Assembly: GCA_947458985.1 (NCBI GenBank)
Contig: CANHBA010000002.1
Location: 1-33,126 of the forward strand
Length of the DNA: 33,126 bases
Origin: Flavobacteriales bacterium
Lineage (GTDB): Bacteria; Bacteroidota; Bacteroidia; Flavobacteriales_D; Crocinitomicaceae
Reading direction: 5' to 3'
The translations under genes and the position numbers were made by a program. Of this stretch, positions 17,251-24,512 are shown in pieces. The notes under the pieces are model-generated. The model ran no database searches. It saw only the letters and a program-made list of their open reading frames with translations, and was not told the origin of the DNA. Every line of letters starts with the position of its first letter. The first letter of the stretch is position 1.

Positions 17251-17397
17251 ATTCTTTTCTAGCAAGGCCCTTGCGAACACTTAATGTGATTCATTGAATA
17301 TTTTTTTTTCAAAAAGTAGGCAGTTTTTCATTTTTATTCTAATTTCGGAGCAAGAACGATAAGTATTTACCTAAATCTGTGTTGTTTAAATTTCATT

Positions 17398-18003
17398 ATG
17401 ACAAGTATTTTTGTTGCAAAACTTGATTTTGGTGTCAGCAATCAGGAGTTGCGCCAACTTTTTGAAAACTACGGAACGGTTTTAAAAGCCACCGTAGCCA
17501 CGGATCGTGAAACTGGTAAGCCAAGAGGTTTTGCCTTTGTTGAAATGGCAGATCGCCCCGAAGCGTTGCGCGCCATAGAAGCATTAGATGGTCATGTCAT
17601 TAATGGTCGTGCATTGGCTGTGAAAGAAGCCGAACAACGCACCGACAACCGACCAAACCCAAGGCCCCCTTACCCACCAAGGGAAAACACCAGCCCAACA
17701 AGAACAACAGACCCATCTGCTGCGCGCACAGAAACGCGTTCCAATGACAGCTTGGACAGCAGTGCTTCTTCTTCGTTTGTGCTTCCAAAAGTTGAACCAC
17801 GCAAAAAAGCCAAAGAAAAAGACCGCAAGGCAGAAGACGACAATCGCAACAAAAAACCAAAAATGGATGCCTACAAAAAAAGCGGCAAGAATCCACGGTT
17901 TTTTGATGACGACGAAGACGACCTCGACGACGATTTGCTCAATTACAAAAGGCCTGACGAAGACGATTTCGACGACGAAGACGAAGACGAAGACGATTTC
18001 TAA
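17398..18003 (+). CDS. RRM-type RNA-binding protein with long charged, acidic-ended tail
   Basis: A 201-residue protein. Residues 1-80 form an RNA recognition motif with RNP2 (IFVAKL, 4-9) and RNP1 (RGFAFVEM, 43-50). Residues 85-160 are disordered, first rich in Pro, Thr and Ser, then a strongly basic block (RKKAKEKDRKAEDDNRNKK). The last 35 residues are almost all Asp and Glu. Bacterial RRM proteins of this type often respond to cold or growth state. The 5' region (17281-17397) is AT-rich with a nine-T run and only a near-match -7 box (TAATTTCG at 17340). The tail is longer than in the usual small bacterial RRM proteins. Confidence 0.9.
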   Translation: MTSIFVAKLDFGVSNQELRQLFENYGTVLKATVATDRETGKPRGFAFVEMADRPEALRAIEALDGHVINGRALAVKEAEQRTDNRPNPRPPYPPRENTSPTRTTDPSAARTETRSNDSLDSSASSSFVLPKVEPRKKAKEKDRKAEDDNRNKKPKMDAYKKSGKNPRFFDDDEDDLDDDLLNYKRPDEDDFDDEDEDEDDF

Positions 18004-18036
18004 ATTTTTCTGGGTTCAAAATTCAGCGATTACGCT

Positions 18037-18044
18037 TAACTTTG
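18037..18044 (+). promoter_or_regulatory. Candidate -7 box of cca promoter
   Basis: TAACTTTG matches TAnnTTTG and ends six bases before the ATG at 18051, predicting a leaderless transcript. It lies in the 47-base gap after the RRM gene. Confidence 0.45.
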
Positions 18045-18050
18045 CGCCCC

Positions 18051-19487
18051 ATGGATGTTTCTTACGCAAGTCAACTCAAACACCCCGTATTTAAGGTCTT
18101 ATCCCAGTACGCAACTGCGCACCAGCTCGACGTATATGTCATTGGTGGTTGGGTACGCGACCTCCTTATGGACCGCCCCAGTAAAGACATCGACATCCTT
18201 ATATTGGGCGATGGCCCAGAATTAGCCCGCGCTACTGCAGAAATACTAAGGGTTAAAAAAGTGAGCATTTTTAAGAATTTTGGAACTGCACACTTCAAAT
18301 ACAAAGACCTCGACATCGAATTTGTCGGTGCACGCAAAGAATCTTACAGCCCGGAGTCGCGCAAGCCCAGCACGTCTGCTGGCTCCCTTCAAGACGACCA
18401 AAACCGCCGAGATTTCACCATCAATTCGATGGCTATAAGCCTCAGACAAGAAACACTCGGACAGCTCATCGATCCGTTCAATGGCCAAGCCGACCTTCAA
18501 AATGGCATCATCAGAACTCCTCTTGAGCCCAACATCACCTTCAGCGATGATCCACTTCGAATGCTACGCGCCATTCGCTTTGCCACGCGCTTCGATTTCC
18601 AAATCACTGCTCCTTGCCTAGAGGCCATGAAATCCAACGCAGACCGACTTCAAATTCTCTCGCAGGAGCGCATCACTGACGAACTCAACAAAATCATTCT
18701 TACCAAGCAACCCTCAAGGGGCTTCAAACTCATGCAAGCCACCGGGCTCTTAGCACATTTCTTTTCAGAACTCATCGCGCTTCAAGGAATCGAAACCCGC
18801 GACGGCAAAGCGCACAAAGATAATTTTCTACACACCCTTGAAGTCCTGGACAATTTAGCACAACACACCGACAATCTTTGGTTGCGCTGGGCTGCTATTC
18901 TCCACGATATCGCAAAAGCACCAACCAAGCGCTTCGATCCTGAAGTCGGCTGGACTTTTCACGGTCATGAAGAACTCGGAGCCAAAATGGTGCCGCGTCT
19001 TTTTAAACGCCTACGTCTTCCACTCGACCACCAAATGAAATATGTTCAGAAATTGGTTAAGCTCCACTTGAGGCCAATTGCACTGGTGAAAGGCTCTGTT
19101 ACCGACGCTGCCATCAGAAGATTACTCCACGAAGCGGGCGACGACATCGAAGACCTCATGTTGCTCTGCAATGCAGACATCACCAGTAAAAACGAATTCA
19201 AAGTCAAGCGCTACAAACAAAATTTCGAGCTTGTTTCCGAAAAACTCAAACTCGTCGAAGAAAAAGACCGCGTCCGAAATTTTCAGCCTCCAGTGAGCGG
19301 GCAACTCATTATGGATACCTTTCAAATTGGGCCATGCTCAGCAATTGGCACCATTAAATCACATATCAAAGATGCCATATTAGAAGGGCACATCGCCAAC
19401 GACTACACCGAAGCACATGCAGAAATGTTGCGTTTTGGTGCAGAACTTGGTTTAATAGCTGTGGTAACACCACCAAAGCCTGAATAA
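18051..19487 (+). CDS. cca: CCA tRNA nucleotidyltransferase with HD domain
   Basis: Adds or repairs the 3' CCA of tRNAs. The track uses a TTG at 18042; the ATG at 18051 is preferred (478 residues). The polymerase-beta head has GGWVRDLLM (32-40), KDIDIL with the metal aspartates, and RRDFTINSMA. The class II neck shows DDPLRMLRAIRFATRF. An HD phosphohydrolase domain follows, with HTLEVLDN, ILHDIAKAP and HEELGAKM. A poly(A) polymerase cannot be ruled out by sequence, but a single such gene in Bacteroidota is normally the CCA enzyme. One of the two tRNA-Glu genes in this window lacks an encoded CCA and would need it. Confidence 0.93.
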   Translation: MDVSYASQLKHPVFKVLSQYATAHQLDVYVIGGWVRDLLMDRPSKDIDILILGDGPELARATAEILRVKKVSIFKNFGTAHFKYKDLDIEFVGARKESYSPESRKPSTSAGSLQDDQNRRDFTINSMAISLRQETLGQLIDPFNGQADLQNGIIRTPLEPNITFSDDPLRMLRAIRFATRFDFQITAPCLEAMKSNADRLQILSQERITDELNKIILTKQPSRGFKLMQATGLLAHFFSELIALQGIETRDGKAHKDNFLHTLEVLDNLAQHTDNLWLRWAAILHDIAKAPTKRFDPEVGWTFHGHEELGAKMVPRLFKRLRLPLDHQMKYVQKLVKLHLRPIALVKGSVTDAAIRRLLHEAGDDIEDLMLLCNADITSKNEFKVKRYKQNFELVSEKLKLVEEKDRVRNFQPPVSGQLIMDTFQIGPCSAIGTIKSHIKDAILEGHIANDYTEAHAEMLRFGAELGLIAVVTPPKPE

Positions 19488-19515
19488 TCCTTATCTTTAT
19501 CGTAAATCCCAACAC

Positions 19516-20085
19516 ATGCCCGGTTTAAAATTTCGCGTATTACTCGACAGCGACAAAAATGAGGAAGTCTTCAGAGATATCATCATTTCCAATGAAGCTG
19601 ATTTTGAAACCTTTTACCACGCCATCATGTCCGCTTTCGGATTTAAAGGCGACCAAATGGCTAGTTTTTATGTCTCCAACGACAGCTGGGACAAAGGCCA
19701 CGAACTCTCTTTACTCGATATGTCCTACGACGACGACGCTATCGACGAGCCCGCATCAGTCATGAAACAAGCGCGCATTCAAGATTTCTTATCGGAGCCA
19801 GACCAACGCTTTATCTTAGTCTATGACTTCATGCGCATGTGGATCTTCTTGATTGAACTCATCGCCTATGAAAAAGAAGCCCCTGAAGCCCCAATCATGG
19901 CGCTTGCAATCGGAAATGCTCCGCAGGAAAGCACCAAATCAATGCTAGACGAAAATTTATTTGGTCCTGAAAACCAAATTGCAGATACCGCCTCTGACGA
20001 CGACGACGACGAATTTGGCTTCCAAGATTACGACGACGACTACGCCGACGACGACCTCAATGATTACAGCGAATATGAATACTAA
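19516..20085 (+). CDS. Plasmid pRiA4b ORF-3-like protein with acidic tail
   Basis: A 189-residue protein. The N-terminal 125 residues (LKFRVLLDSDKNEEVFRDIII, FETFYHAIMSAFGF, DQRFILVYDFMRMW) resemble the pRiA4b ORF-3 fold, first seen on plasmids and as an insertion-element passenger but common in chromosomes. Here the region is less basic than plasmid forms and ends in a poly-Asp tail from about residue 160 (SDDDDDEFGFQDYDDDYADDD). No mobile element borders it. It overlaps the methyltransferase gene by 11 bases (ATGAATACTAA). Function is unknown. Confidence 0.75.
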   Translation: MPGLKFRVLLDSDKNEEVFRDIIISNEADFETFYHAIMSAFGFKGDQMASFYVSNDSWDKGHELSLLDMSYDDDAIDEPASVMKQARIQDFLSEPDQRFILVYDFMRMWIFLIELIAYEKEAPEAPIMALAIGNAPQESTKSMLDENLFGPENQIADTASDDDDDEFGFQDYDDDYADDDLNDYSEYEY

Positions 20086-20800
20086 GACCAACTCAGAAAT
20101 AGGTGATCCAATTGGCCAAGCCATTTTAGATTACGCGCAATTCAAAAAACCTTTCGATATCATTGTGAGTTCCGACCTCTGCGACGACGACATCATTCCG
20201 ATAGAAGTCCTTTTCCGCAATGAAGCCGAAATGCCAGAGCTAGAATTGACTGCACTCGATCTTTGTCGTGGACACGTATTAGACATCGGCGCAGGCGCAG
20301 GTGTACATGCCATCGCCTTACAAGACCGCGGGCACAAAGTGAGTGCCATCGATGTTTCTGCCGGTGCAGTTGCCTATATGTCGCAAAATGGTATCAGTGC
20401 ACAAAAAGTAGATTTTTATGCACTTCCAAATCAAGCACAGTACGACACCATTTTATCCCTTATGAACGGCATAGGTTTGGCAAAAAACTTGGCAAATCTG
20501 ACAGATTTTCTCAAAAAAATTCATGCGCTTCTCTTACCCGGCGGACGCTTTATTGCAGATTCCACAGATGTTAAATACCTCTATGAAGATGAAGACGGCG
20601 GTTACTGGCTCGATTTAAACTCGGCTTACTACGGTAACTTCAAGTTCCAGATGCAATACAAAAAAATCAGCGGCCCCGAATTCGAATGGTTGTACGTAGA
20701 CTACGATACCCTACACGAACACGCCACCGCCTGCGGATTCAAATGCCGACGCGCTTATACCATTGAAGAAAACTATTTAGCTGTTTTAGAAAAAATATGA
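20075..20800 (+). CDS. Class I SAM-dependent methyltransferase
   Basis: The track's N-terminal 38 residues are the out-of-frame reading of the acidic tail upstream; the ATG at 20075 gives MNTKTNSEIGDPIGQAILDY and 241 residues. Motif I is VLDIGAGAGVHAIAL (68-82), motif II ends in VSAIDVSAGAV, and the post-motif region reads LSLMNGIGLAKNL followed by LLPGGRFIADSTD. The substrate cannot be read from sequence. The 11-base overlap with the pRiA4b-like gene and the four-base overlap (ATGA) with the FKBP lipoprotein suggest a coupled three-gene unit. Confidence 0.88.
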   Translation: MNTKTNSEIGDPIGQAILDYAQFKKPFDIIVSSDLCDDDIIPIEVLFRNEAEMPELELTALDLCRGHVLDIGAGAGVHAIALQDRGHKVSAIDVSAGAVAYMSQNGISAQKVDFYALPNQAQYDTILSLMNGIGLAKNLANLTDFLKKIHALLLPGGRFIADSTDVKYLYEDEDGGYWLDLNSAYYGNFKFQMQYKKISGPEFEWLYVDYDTLHEHATACGFKCRRAYTIEENYLAVLEKI

Positions 20801-21240
20801 GGCCTTTTTTTTCAATTCTCCTTCTGATTGGCATACTCAGTGCCTGTGGGTATTCAAAAACCGAACTTTCTAAATTTGAAACCAAGATCCAGGCCTACAA
20901 CAAAAAATACAATTTAAACCTCAAACCCACTGGTAGCGGACTCTATTTAAAAATTGATTCCCTTGGTTCTGGCCGACCTATTCAAGTTCAAGATAGCGTG
21001 TGGGTGAGTTACACCCTTAAATTGCTATCCGGAAAAATAATTGAAATGCAAGATCCAGCGATAGGCTTGCCACTCAACGGCCTCATCAAAGGTTGGCAAG
21101 AGGCCCTTTATAGCCTTCCTGTAGGAAGCCAATTGCGCTGTATTGTTCCACCGCAACTTGGTTATGGTCAGGGCGGTACCGACAAAATTGGCAAAGATAA
21201 AATCCTCTATTTTAAAATGAAGGTCATAGATGCCAAATAA
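20797..21240 (+). CDS. FKBP-type peptidyl-prolyl isomerase lipoprotein
   Basis: A 147-residue protein with a lipoprotein signal ending LSAC (Cys17). The single FKBP domain covers about residues 55-147, with VSYTLKLLSGKIIEMQD, LIKGWQEAL and VPPQLGYG. The flap residues and the Trp of GWQEAL are conserved, but the usual FDSS is replaced by IEMQD, so catalytic strength is uncertain. It would act in the periplasm on a membrane surface. It overlaps the methyltransferase stop by four bases. Its coding end runs to 21240, just before the sucD promoter box. Confidence 0.85.
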   Translation: MRPFFSILLLIGILSACGYSKTELSKFETKIQAYNKKYNLNLKPTGSGLYLKIDSLGSGRPIQVQDSVWVSYTLKLLSGKIIEMQDPAIGLPLNGLIKGWQEALYSLPVGSQLRCIVPPQLGYGQGGTDKIGKDKILYFKMKVIDAK

Positions 21241-21245
21241 ATGCT

Positions 21246-21253
21246 TATTTTTG
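21246..21253 (+). promoter_or_regulatory. Candidate -7 box of sucD promoter
   Basis: TATTTTTG matches TAnnTTTG and lies 22 bases before the sucD ATG, leaving a short leader. No -33 TTG was found at the expected distance. Confidence 0.4.
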
Positions 21254-21275
21254 ACACGCAAAAAAACAAGATATT

Positions 21276-22148
21276 ATGAGTGTATTGGTAAATAAAAACT
21301 CCAAAGTAATTGTACAAGGTTTTACAGGTAGCGAAGGCACCTTTCACGCCACCCAAATGATCGAATTTGGCACAAACGTGGTTGGTGGTGTTACACCAGG
21401 AAAAGGTGGAACTTCTCATTTAGAGCGCCCTGTATTTAATACCGTTTCAGATGCAGTTGCACAAACCGGAGCCGACACCTCTATTATTTTTGTACCGCCT
21501 GCCTTTGCTGCCGATGCCATAATGGAAGCTGCTCAAGCTGGCATTAAAGTGATTGTCTGCATCACAGAAGGTATTCCTGTCAACGACATGGTTACCGCAA
21601 AAGAATACATCAAAGCATTCGACACACGTTTAATTGGTCCTAACTGCCCAGGTGTCATCACCGCAGGTGAAGCAAAAGTAGGTATCATGCCAGGTTTTGT
21701 CTTCAAAAAGGGAAAAATCGGCATCGTATCTAAATCTGGTACGCTCACCTATGAAGCCGCTGACCAAGTAGCGAAAGCCGGAATGGGCATCACTACCGCA
21801 ATCGGTATCGGTGGAGATCCAATTATCGGAACCACTACTCGTGAAGCCGTTGAGCTCCTCATGAACGACCCAGAAACCGAAGGAATTGTCATGATTGGCG
21901 AAATCGGAGGTAACTTAGAAGCTATTGCAGCTCGCTGGATCAAAGAAAATGGAACCAAGCCGGTAGTTGGGTTTATTGCAGGCGAAACAGCTCCAAAAGG
22001 CCGCACAATGGGCCACGCTGGTGCCATCGTTGGCGGTGCCGACGACACCGCTGAAGCTAAAAAACGCATCATGCGCGAATGTGGTATTCACGTGGTAGAT
22101 TCTCCAGCGCAAATTGGCGCCAAAATGGCAGAAGTACTTGCACACTAA
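21276..22148 (+). CDS. sucD: Succinyl-CoA synthetase (ADP-forming), alpha subunit
   Basis: Alpha subunit of the TCA-cycle enzyme that converts succinyl-CoA to succinate with substrate-level phosphorylation. The 290 residues are the normal length. The CoA-binding N-domain has [13 protein letters not shown] and GGVTPGKGG; the ligase domain has [17 protein letters not shown] and the phosphohistidine loop [11 protein letters not shown] (His247). sucC, encoding the beta subunit, is not adjacent, as is usual in Bacteroidota. It appears monocistronic with its own promoter, convergent with the beta-barrel gene 35 bases away. I see no hairpin between them. Confidence 0.97.
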   Translation: MSVLVNKNSKVIVQGFTGSEGTFHATQMIEFGTNVVGGVTPGKGGTSHLERPVFNTVSDAVAQTGADTSIIFVPPAFAADAIMEAAQAGIKVIVCITEGIPVNDMVTAKEYIKAFDTRLIGPNCPGVITAGEAKVGIMPGFVFKKGKIGIVSKSGTLTYEAADQVAKAGMGITTAIGIGGDPIIGTTTREAVELLMNDPETEGIVMIGEIGGNLEAIAARWIKENGTKPVVGFIAGETAPKGRTMGHAGAIVGGADDTAEAKKRIMRECGIHVVDSPAQIGAKMAEVLAH

Positions 22149-22183
22149 GCACTTCATTCCTTCAATTTTATTTTAGAGAGGGC

Positions 22184-23923
22184 TTAATTCCAGAAGTCCC
22201 AAGTGAGGCCTATCCTGATTTGCATACTCGGATATGGAATGCCTTGGAACAAACTCGCACTTGGATCTACAAAACCAAGCATATTAGTCGCTTGGACAAA
22301 AAAGCGAAAGGTTTTTACCTCTAGAAGAAGTTCAGCTTTTGCATTCAAGATGCGCTCAACAGGATAGAGCGCTGGATTGCCGTACACTTGCCAATCCAGC
22401 GTTTCTAAATATGGCAAATAAGACATTCGTGAAAATGAACCGCCATACATAGCCTGCACGGCTGCGCCAGCAACTAACTTCAATTGTTTGTTCTTCAATA
22501 CGCCTCCACCCCATTGCACATGCAGCTCAGAAGTTAGTGGTGGCAATATATTTTGGTCTGACAACTGCCAATTGGTGTAAGCTGTTTGCGCAGAAAAACG
22601 CCATCCTTTGGTCTTGTATACCAAATCAAGTGTGGCTTGATACGCACTTTGCGGTCCAACAAGTTGCCAATTCATCAGTTGACTGTTAAAGCGATATACC
22701 TTCTGATTGCGCATGTATGCCATTGAGAAACGGGTTTCAATTGGACCAAGTTGGGCAGTGTATTTGGCATCTAGCAACATGCTTTGTTGCAGTTGTGGCT
22801 GAACTACTTGATAACTCGTCAAATTGCTAAAATATGTTCTTTGCATTAACTCAGGCCAAGCGCGCAAAAAGAGGTGCTGAAACTGGAGTTTTCCAAAAGG
22901 TAATTTTGACTCAAAACAGGTGTTGGCATGTATACCGCCCCCAGCGCCCACAAAATTGACGGTGCTATTGTGCTTCAATAAGCCTGTTTTGAATTGGTAT
23001 TTGGCCTCGTTGACCAAATTGAGTTCTGTGGTGTCGTAACTAAATTGGTTGTCTTGCCAAAACATCCTGCGCAATTCCAATGCAGAGCTCAAAAGGAATT
23101 TCTTTTGCACATAAGCCAAACCCACTTGATGCTGCCAAATTTGGGTGGCAAATACATCTCTACAGGAATCCGTATAAAAATTGAGTTGAGAATAATAAAG
23201 TTCTAATGAATCGGTTTCTTCGTAGCGGCGAAGTTGTTGCTGATAAGCATTCTTAGTGATGATTCTCAAACCGCTAAGGCTATCTGAACCTAATGAATAA
23301 GCCGCATCTAGTTTGGCTTGACACCCATTTTGAAAGGTATAGGCAGTTGTTTTGACCACGGGGAGGAGTTCAGCAGAAACCAGTCCAATTTGAGACCAAT
23401 TGGCCAAGCCTCCCGACCATTGCCGGTCATTGCTCAGATTTGAAAACGAAGCAAGTATTTGATAGCGCTTGCCATACTGTGCAAGCTGAACCTCTAATGA
23501 ACTCATACGCAATTCGCTTGCCCTGATGAAACCTACTTGTTGGTGGCGATCATAGCGCACATTCAATAAGGTGTGCTTTGCAAATAATTGTTCGTAATCT
23601 AGGCGCAAGCGTTGTGAACCTTGTGCGCCAAATCCGTATGCAAAACCCAAATGAGGCAAAGCACTGAAGGTAATGTTTTTATGACTAAAATTAGCGCTTG
23701 TTAATGGCGCACTACCTGGCTTAAATATGGACCAAAGACTTGGTTGAGTTTGCCCAGCGCGAATAAAAAACGGTGCTGAGAATCCGTCCATAAATTGCAG
23801 CAAGGAATCTGCCGGCCCTATGACACGATCGGTAGAACGCAGCGTGTCTGGAGCAAGCAATAATTGCGCCCTTGAAGTTTGGACGAAACTAATGACGAAT
23901 AATAGCAGTAAACTCAGACGCAT
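22184..23923 (-). CDS. Putative outer-membrane beta-barrel (porin-like) protein
   Basis: A 579-residue exported protein. The ATG at 23923 (MRLSLLLLFVISFVQTSRAQ) is preferred over 23959: it begins directly with a signal peptide and sits four bases after a TATGTTTG box. The mature part is rich in alternating aromatic and polar residues typical of beta strands, and the last residues (IRIGLTWDFWN) end in an aromatic-rich strand like a BAM recognition signal. It resembles the putative porin family of Bacteroidota by size and composition, but I cannot name the family with confidence. It is transcribed after rpsT, separated by a terminator. Confidence 0.65.
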   Translation of the reverse strand: MRLSLLLLFVISFVQTSRAQLLLAPDTLRSTDRVIGPADSLLQFMDGFSAPFFIRAGQTQPSLWSIFKPGSAPLTSANFSHKNITFSALPHLGFAYGFGAQGSQRLRLDYEQLFAKHTLLNVRYDRHQQVGFIRASELRMSSLEVQLAQYGKRYQILASFSNLSNDRQWSGGLANWSQIGLVSAELLPVVKTTAYTFQNGCQAKLDAAYSLGSDSLSGLRIITKNAYQQQLRRYEETDSLELYYSQLNFYTDSCRDVFATQIWQHQVGLAYVQKKFLLSSALELRRMFWQDNQFSYDTTELNLVNEAKYQFKTGLLKHNSTVNFVGAGGGIHANTCFESKLPFGKLQFQHLFLRAWPELMQRTYFSNLTSYQVVQPQLQQSMLLDAKYTAQLGPIETRFSMAYMRNQKVYRFNSQLMNWQLVGPQSAYQATLDLVYKTKGWRFSAQTAYTNWQLSDQNILPPLTSELHVQWGGGVLKNKQLKLVAGAAVQAMYGGSFSRMSYLPYLETLDWQVYGNPALYPVERILNAKAELLLEVKTFRFFVQATNMLGFVDPSASLFQGIPYPSMQIRIGLTWDFWN

Positions 23924-23927
23924 GTTA

Positions 23928-23935
23928 CAAACATA
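23928..23935 (-). promoter_or_regulatory. Candidate -7 box of the porin-like gene
   Basis: The minus strand reads TATGTTTG, matching TAnnTTTG, four bases before the ATG at 23923. It directly follows the T-tract of the rpsT terminator. Confidence 0.45.
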
Positions 23936-23937
23936 AT

Positions 23938-23972
23938 AAAAAAACAAGGGCCACCCCATAGAGGTAGCCCTT
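23938..23972 (-). terminator. rpsT: Rho-independent terminator of rpsT
   Basis: On the minus strand AAGGGCTACC pairs with GGTGGCCCTT (one T-G wobble) around a seven-base loop, followed by G and seven Ts. It lies 23 bases after the rpsT stop and is the strongest intrinsic terminator in the window. Confidence 0.85.
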
Positions 23973-23995
23973 CGAATTCAATACAAAAAAGGAGC

Positions 23996-24247
23996 TTAGA
24001 GCGCGTTGATGCGCAATTGCAAACCAGATTTAAGGTTAGCAGCTTTGTTTTTGTGAATGATGTTGCGTTTTGCCAATTTGTCTAACATTGCTACAACTGC
24101 AGGAAATAAACCTTCAGCTTCTTTGCGGTCTTTGGTAGCACGCAATTTACGCATCGCGTTACGAGTGGTTTTGTGCTGGTATTTATTCAATACGCGCTTA
24201 GACTCATTTGAACGAATGCGCTTGATGGATGATTTATGGTTTGCCAT
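23996..24247 (-). CDS. rpsT: 30S ribosomal protein S20
   Basis: Primary 16S rRNA-binding protein of the small subunit. The 83 residues show the family pattern: [34 protein letters not shown] is a compressed basic N-terminus, then [29 protein letters not shown], the typical final helices. It lies 33 bases after two tandem tRNA-Glu genes on the same strand and may be read from the tRNA promoter. It ends before a strong intrinsic terminator. Confidence 0.97.
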   Translation of the reverse strand: MANHKSSIKRIRSNESKRVLNKYQHKTTRNAMRKLRATKDRKEAEGLFPAVVAMLDKLAKRNIIHKNKAANLKSGLQLRINAL

Positions 24248-24280
24248 AGCTGTTTATATAATTAATCTCATTAAAAAATG

Positions 24281-24352
24281 CAGCCCATAGGAGAATCGAA
24301 CTCCTGTTTCAAGGATGAAAACCTTGCGTCCTAACCACTAGACGAATGGGCC
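24281..24352 (-). tRNA. tRNA-Glu (UUC), distal copy, CCA not encoded
   Basis: Folds as a 72-base cloverleaf: acceptor GGCCCAT/ATGGGCT (first pair G-U), anticodon stem CAAGG/CCTTG with loop TTTTCAT giving anticodon UUC, and T-arm AGGAG/CTCCT with loop TTCGATT. The discriminator is G, followed by CAT rather than CCA, so CCA must be added after transcription. The mature sequence is identical to the copy seven to eleven bases upstream. Confidence 0.95.
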
Positions 24353-24359
24353 AAAAAAT

Positions 24360-24434
24360 TGGCAGCCCATAGGAGAATCGAACTCCTGTTTCAAGGATGA
24401 AAACCTTGCGTCCTAACCACTAGACGAATGGGCC
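24360..24434 (-). tRNA. tRNA-Glu (UUC), proximal copy, CCA encoded
   Basis: Same 72-base cloverleaf and UUC anticodon as the downstream copy, with CCA encoded at 24360-24362. It is the first gene after the promoter at 24465-24494. The two copies repeat with an 82-base period, separated by a short AT-rich spacer where processing must occur. Confidence 0.95.
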
Positions 24435-24464
24435 AAAATGTCAAAACCCCAGAATTTGGGATTG

Positions 24465-24494
24465 CAAATATAGTAGGAATTTCTTGAAGCGCAA
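24465..24494 (-). promoter_or_regulatory. Promoter of the tRNA-Glu pair (and probably rpsT)
   Basis: On the minus strand TTG, exactly 19 bases, then TATATTTG: a full match to the Bacteroidota sigma-70-type promoter (TTTG/TTG at -33, TAnnTTTG at -7). It is the only one in this window with both elements at ideal spacing. Expected transcription start is about 20-25 bases before the first tRNA. The -33 TTG lies in an AAGCGC-CCTT-GCGCTT inverted repeat. Confidence 0.75.
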
Positions 24495-24512
24495 GGGCGC
24501 TTGCTATTTTTT

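Noticed and set aside
17744-18094. 116-residue plus-strand ORF rich in Thr and Lys
   Set aside because: Frame-shifted reading of the RRM protein's charged tail that runs out before cca.
19961-20074. N-terminal extension of the methyltransferase ORF rich in Thr
   Set aside because: Out-of-frame translation of the GAC-rich acidic tail of the upstream gene; the ATG at 20075 fits the family length.
19516-20085. Insertion element suggested by the pRiA4b ORF-3 family
   Set aside because: No transposase, terminal inverted repeats or target duplication were seen; composition matches neighbours.
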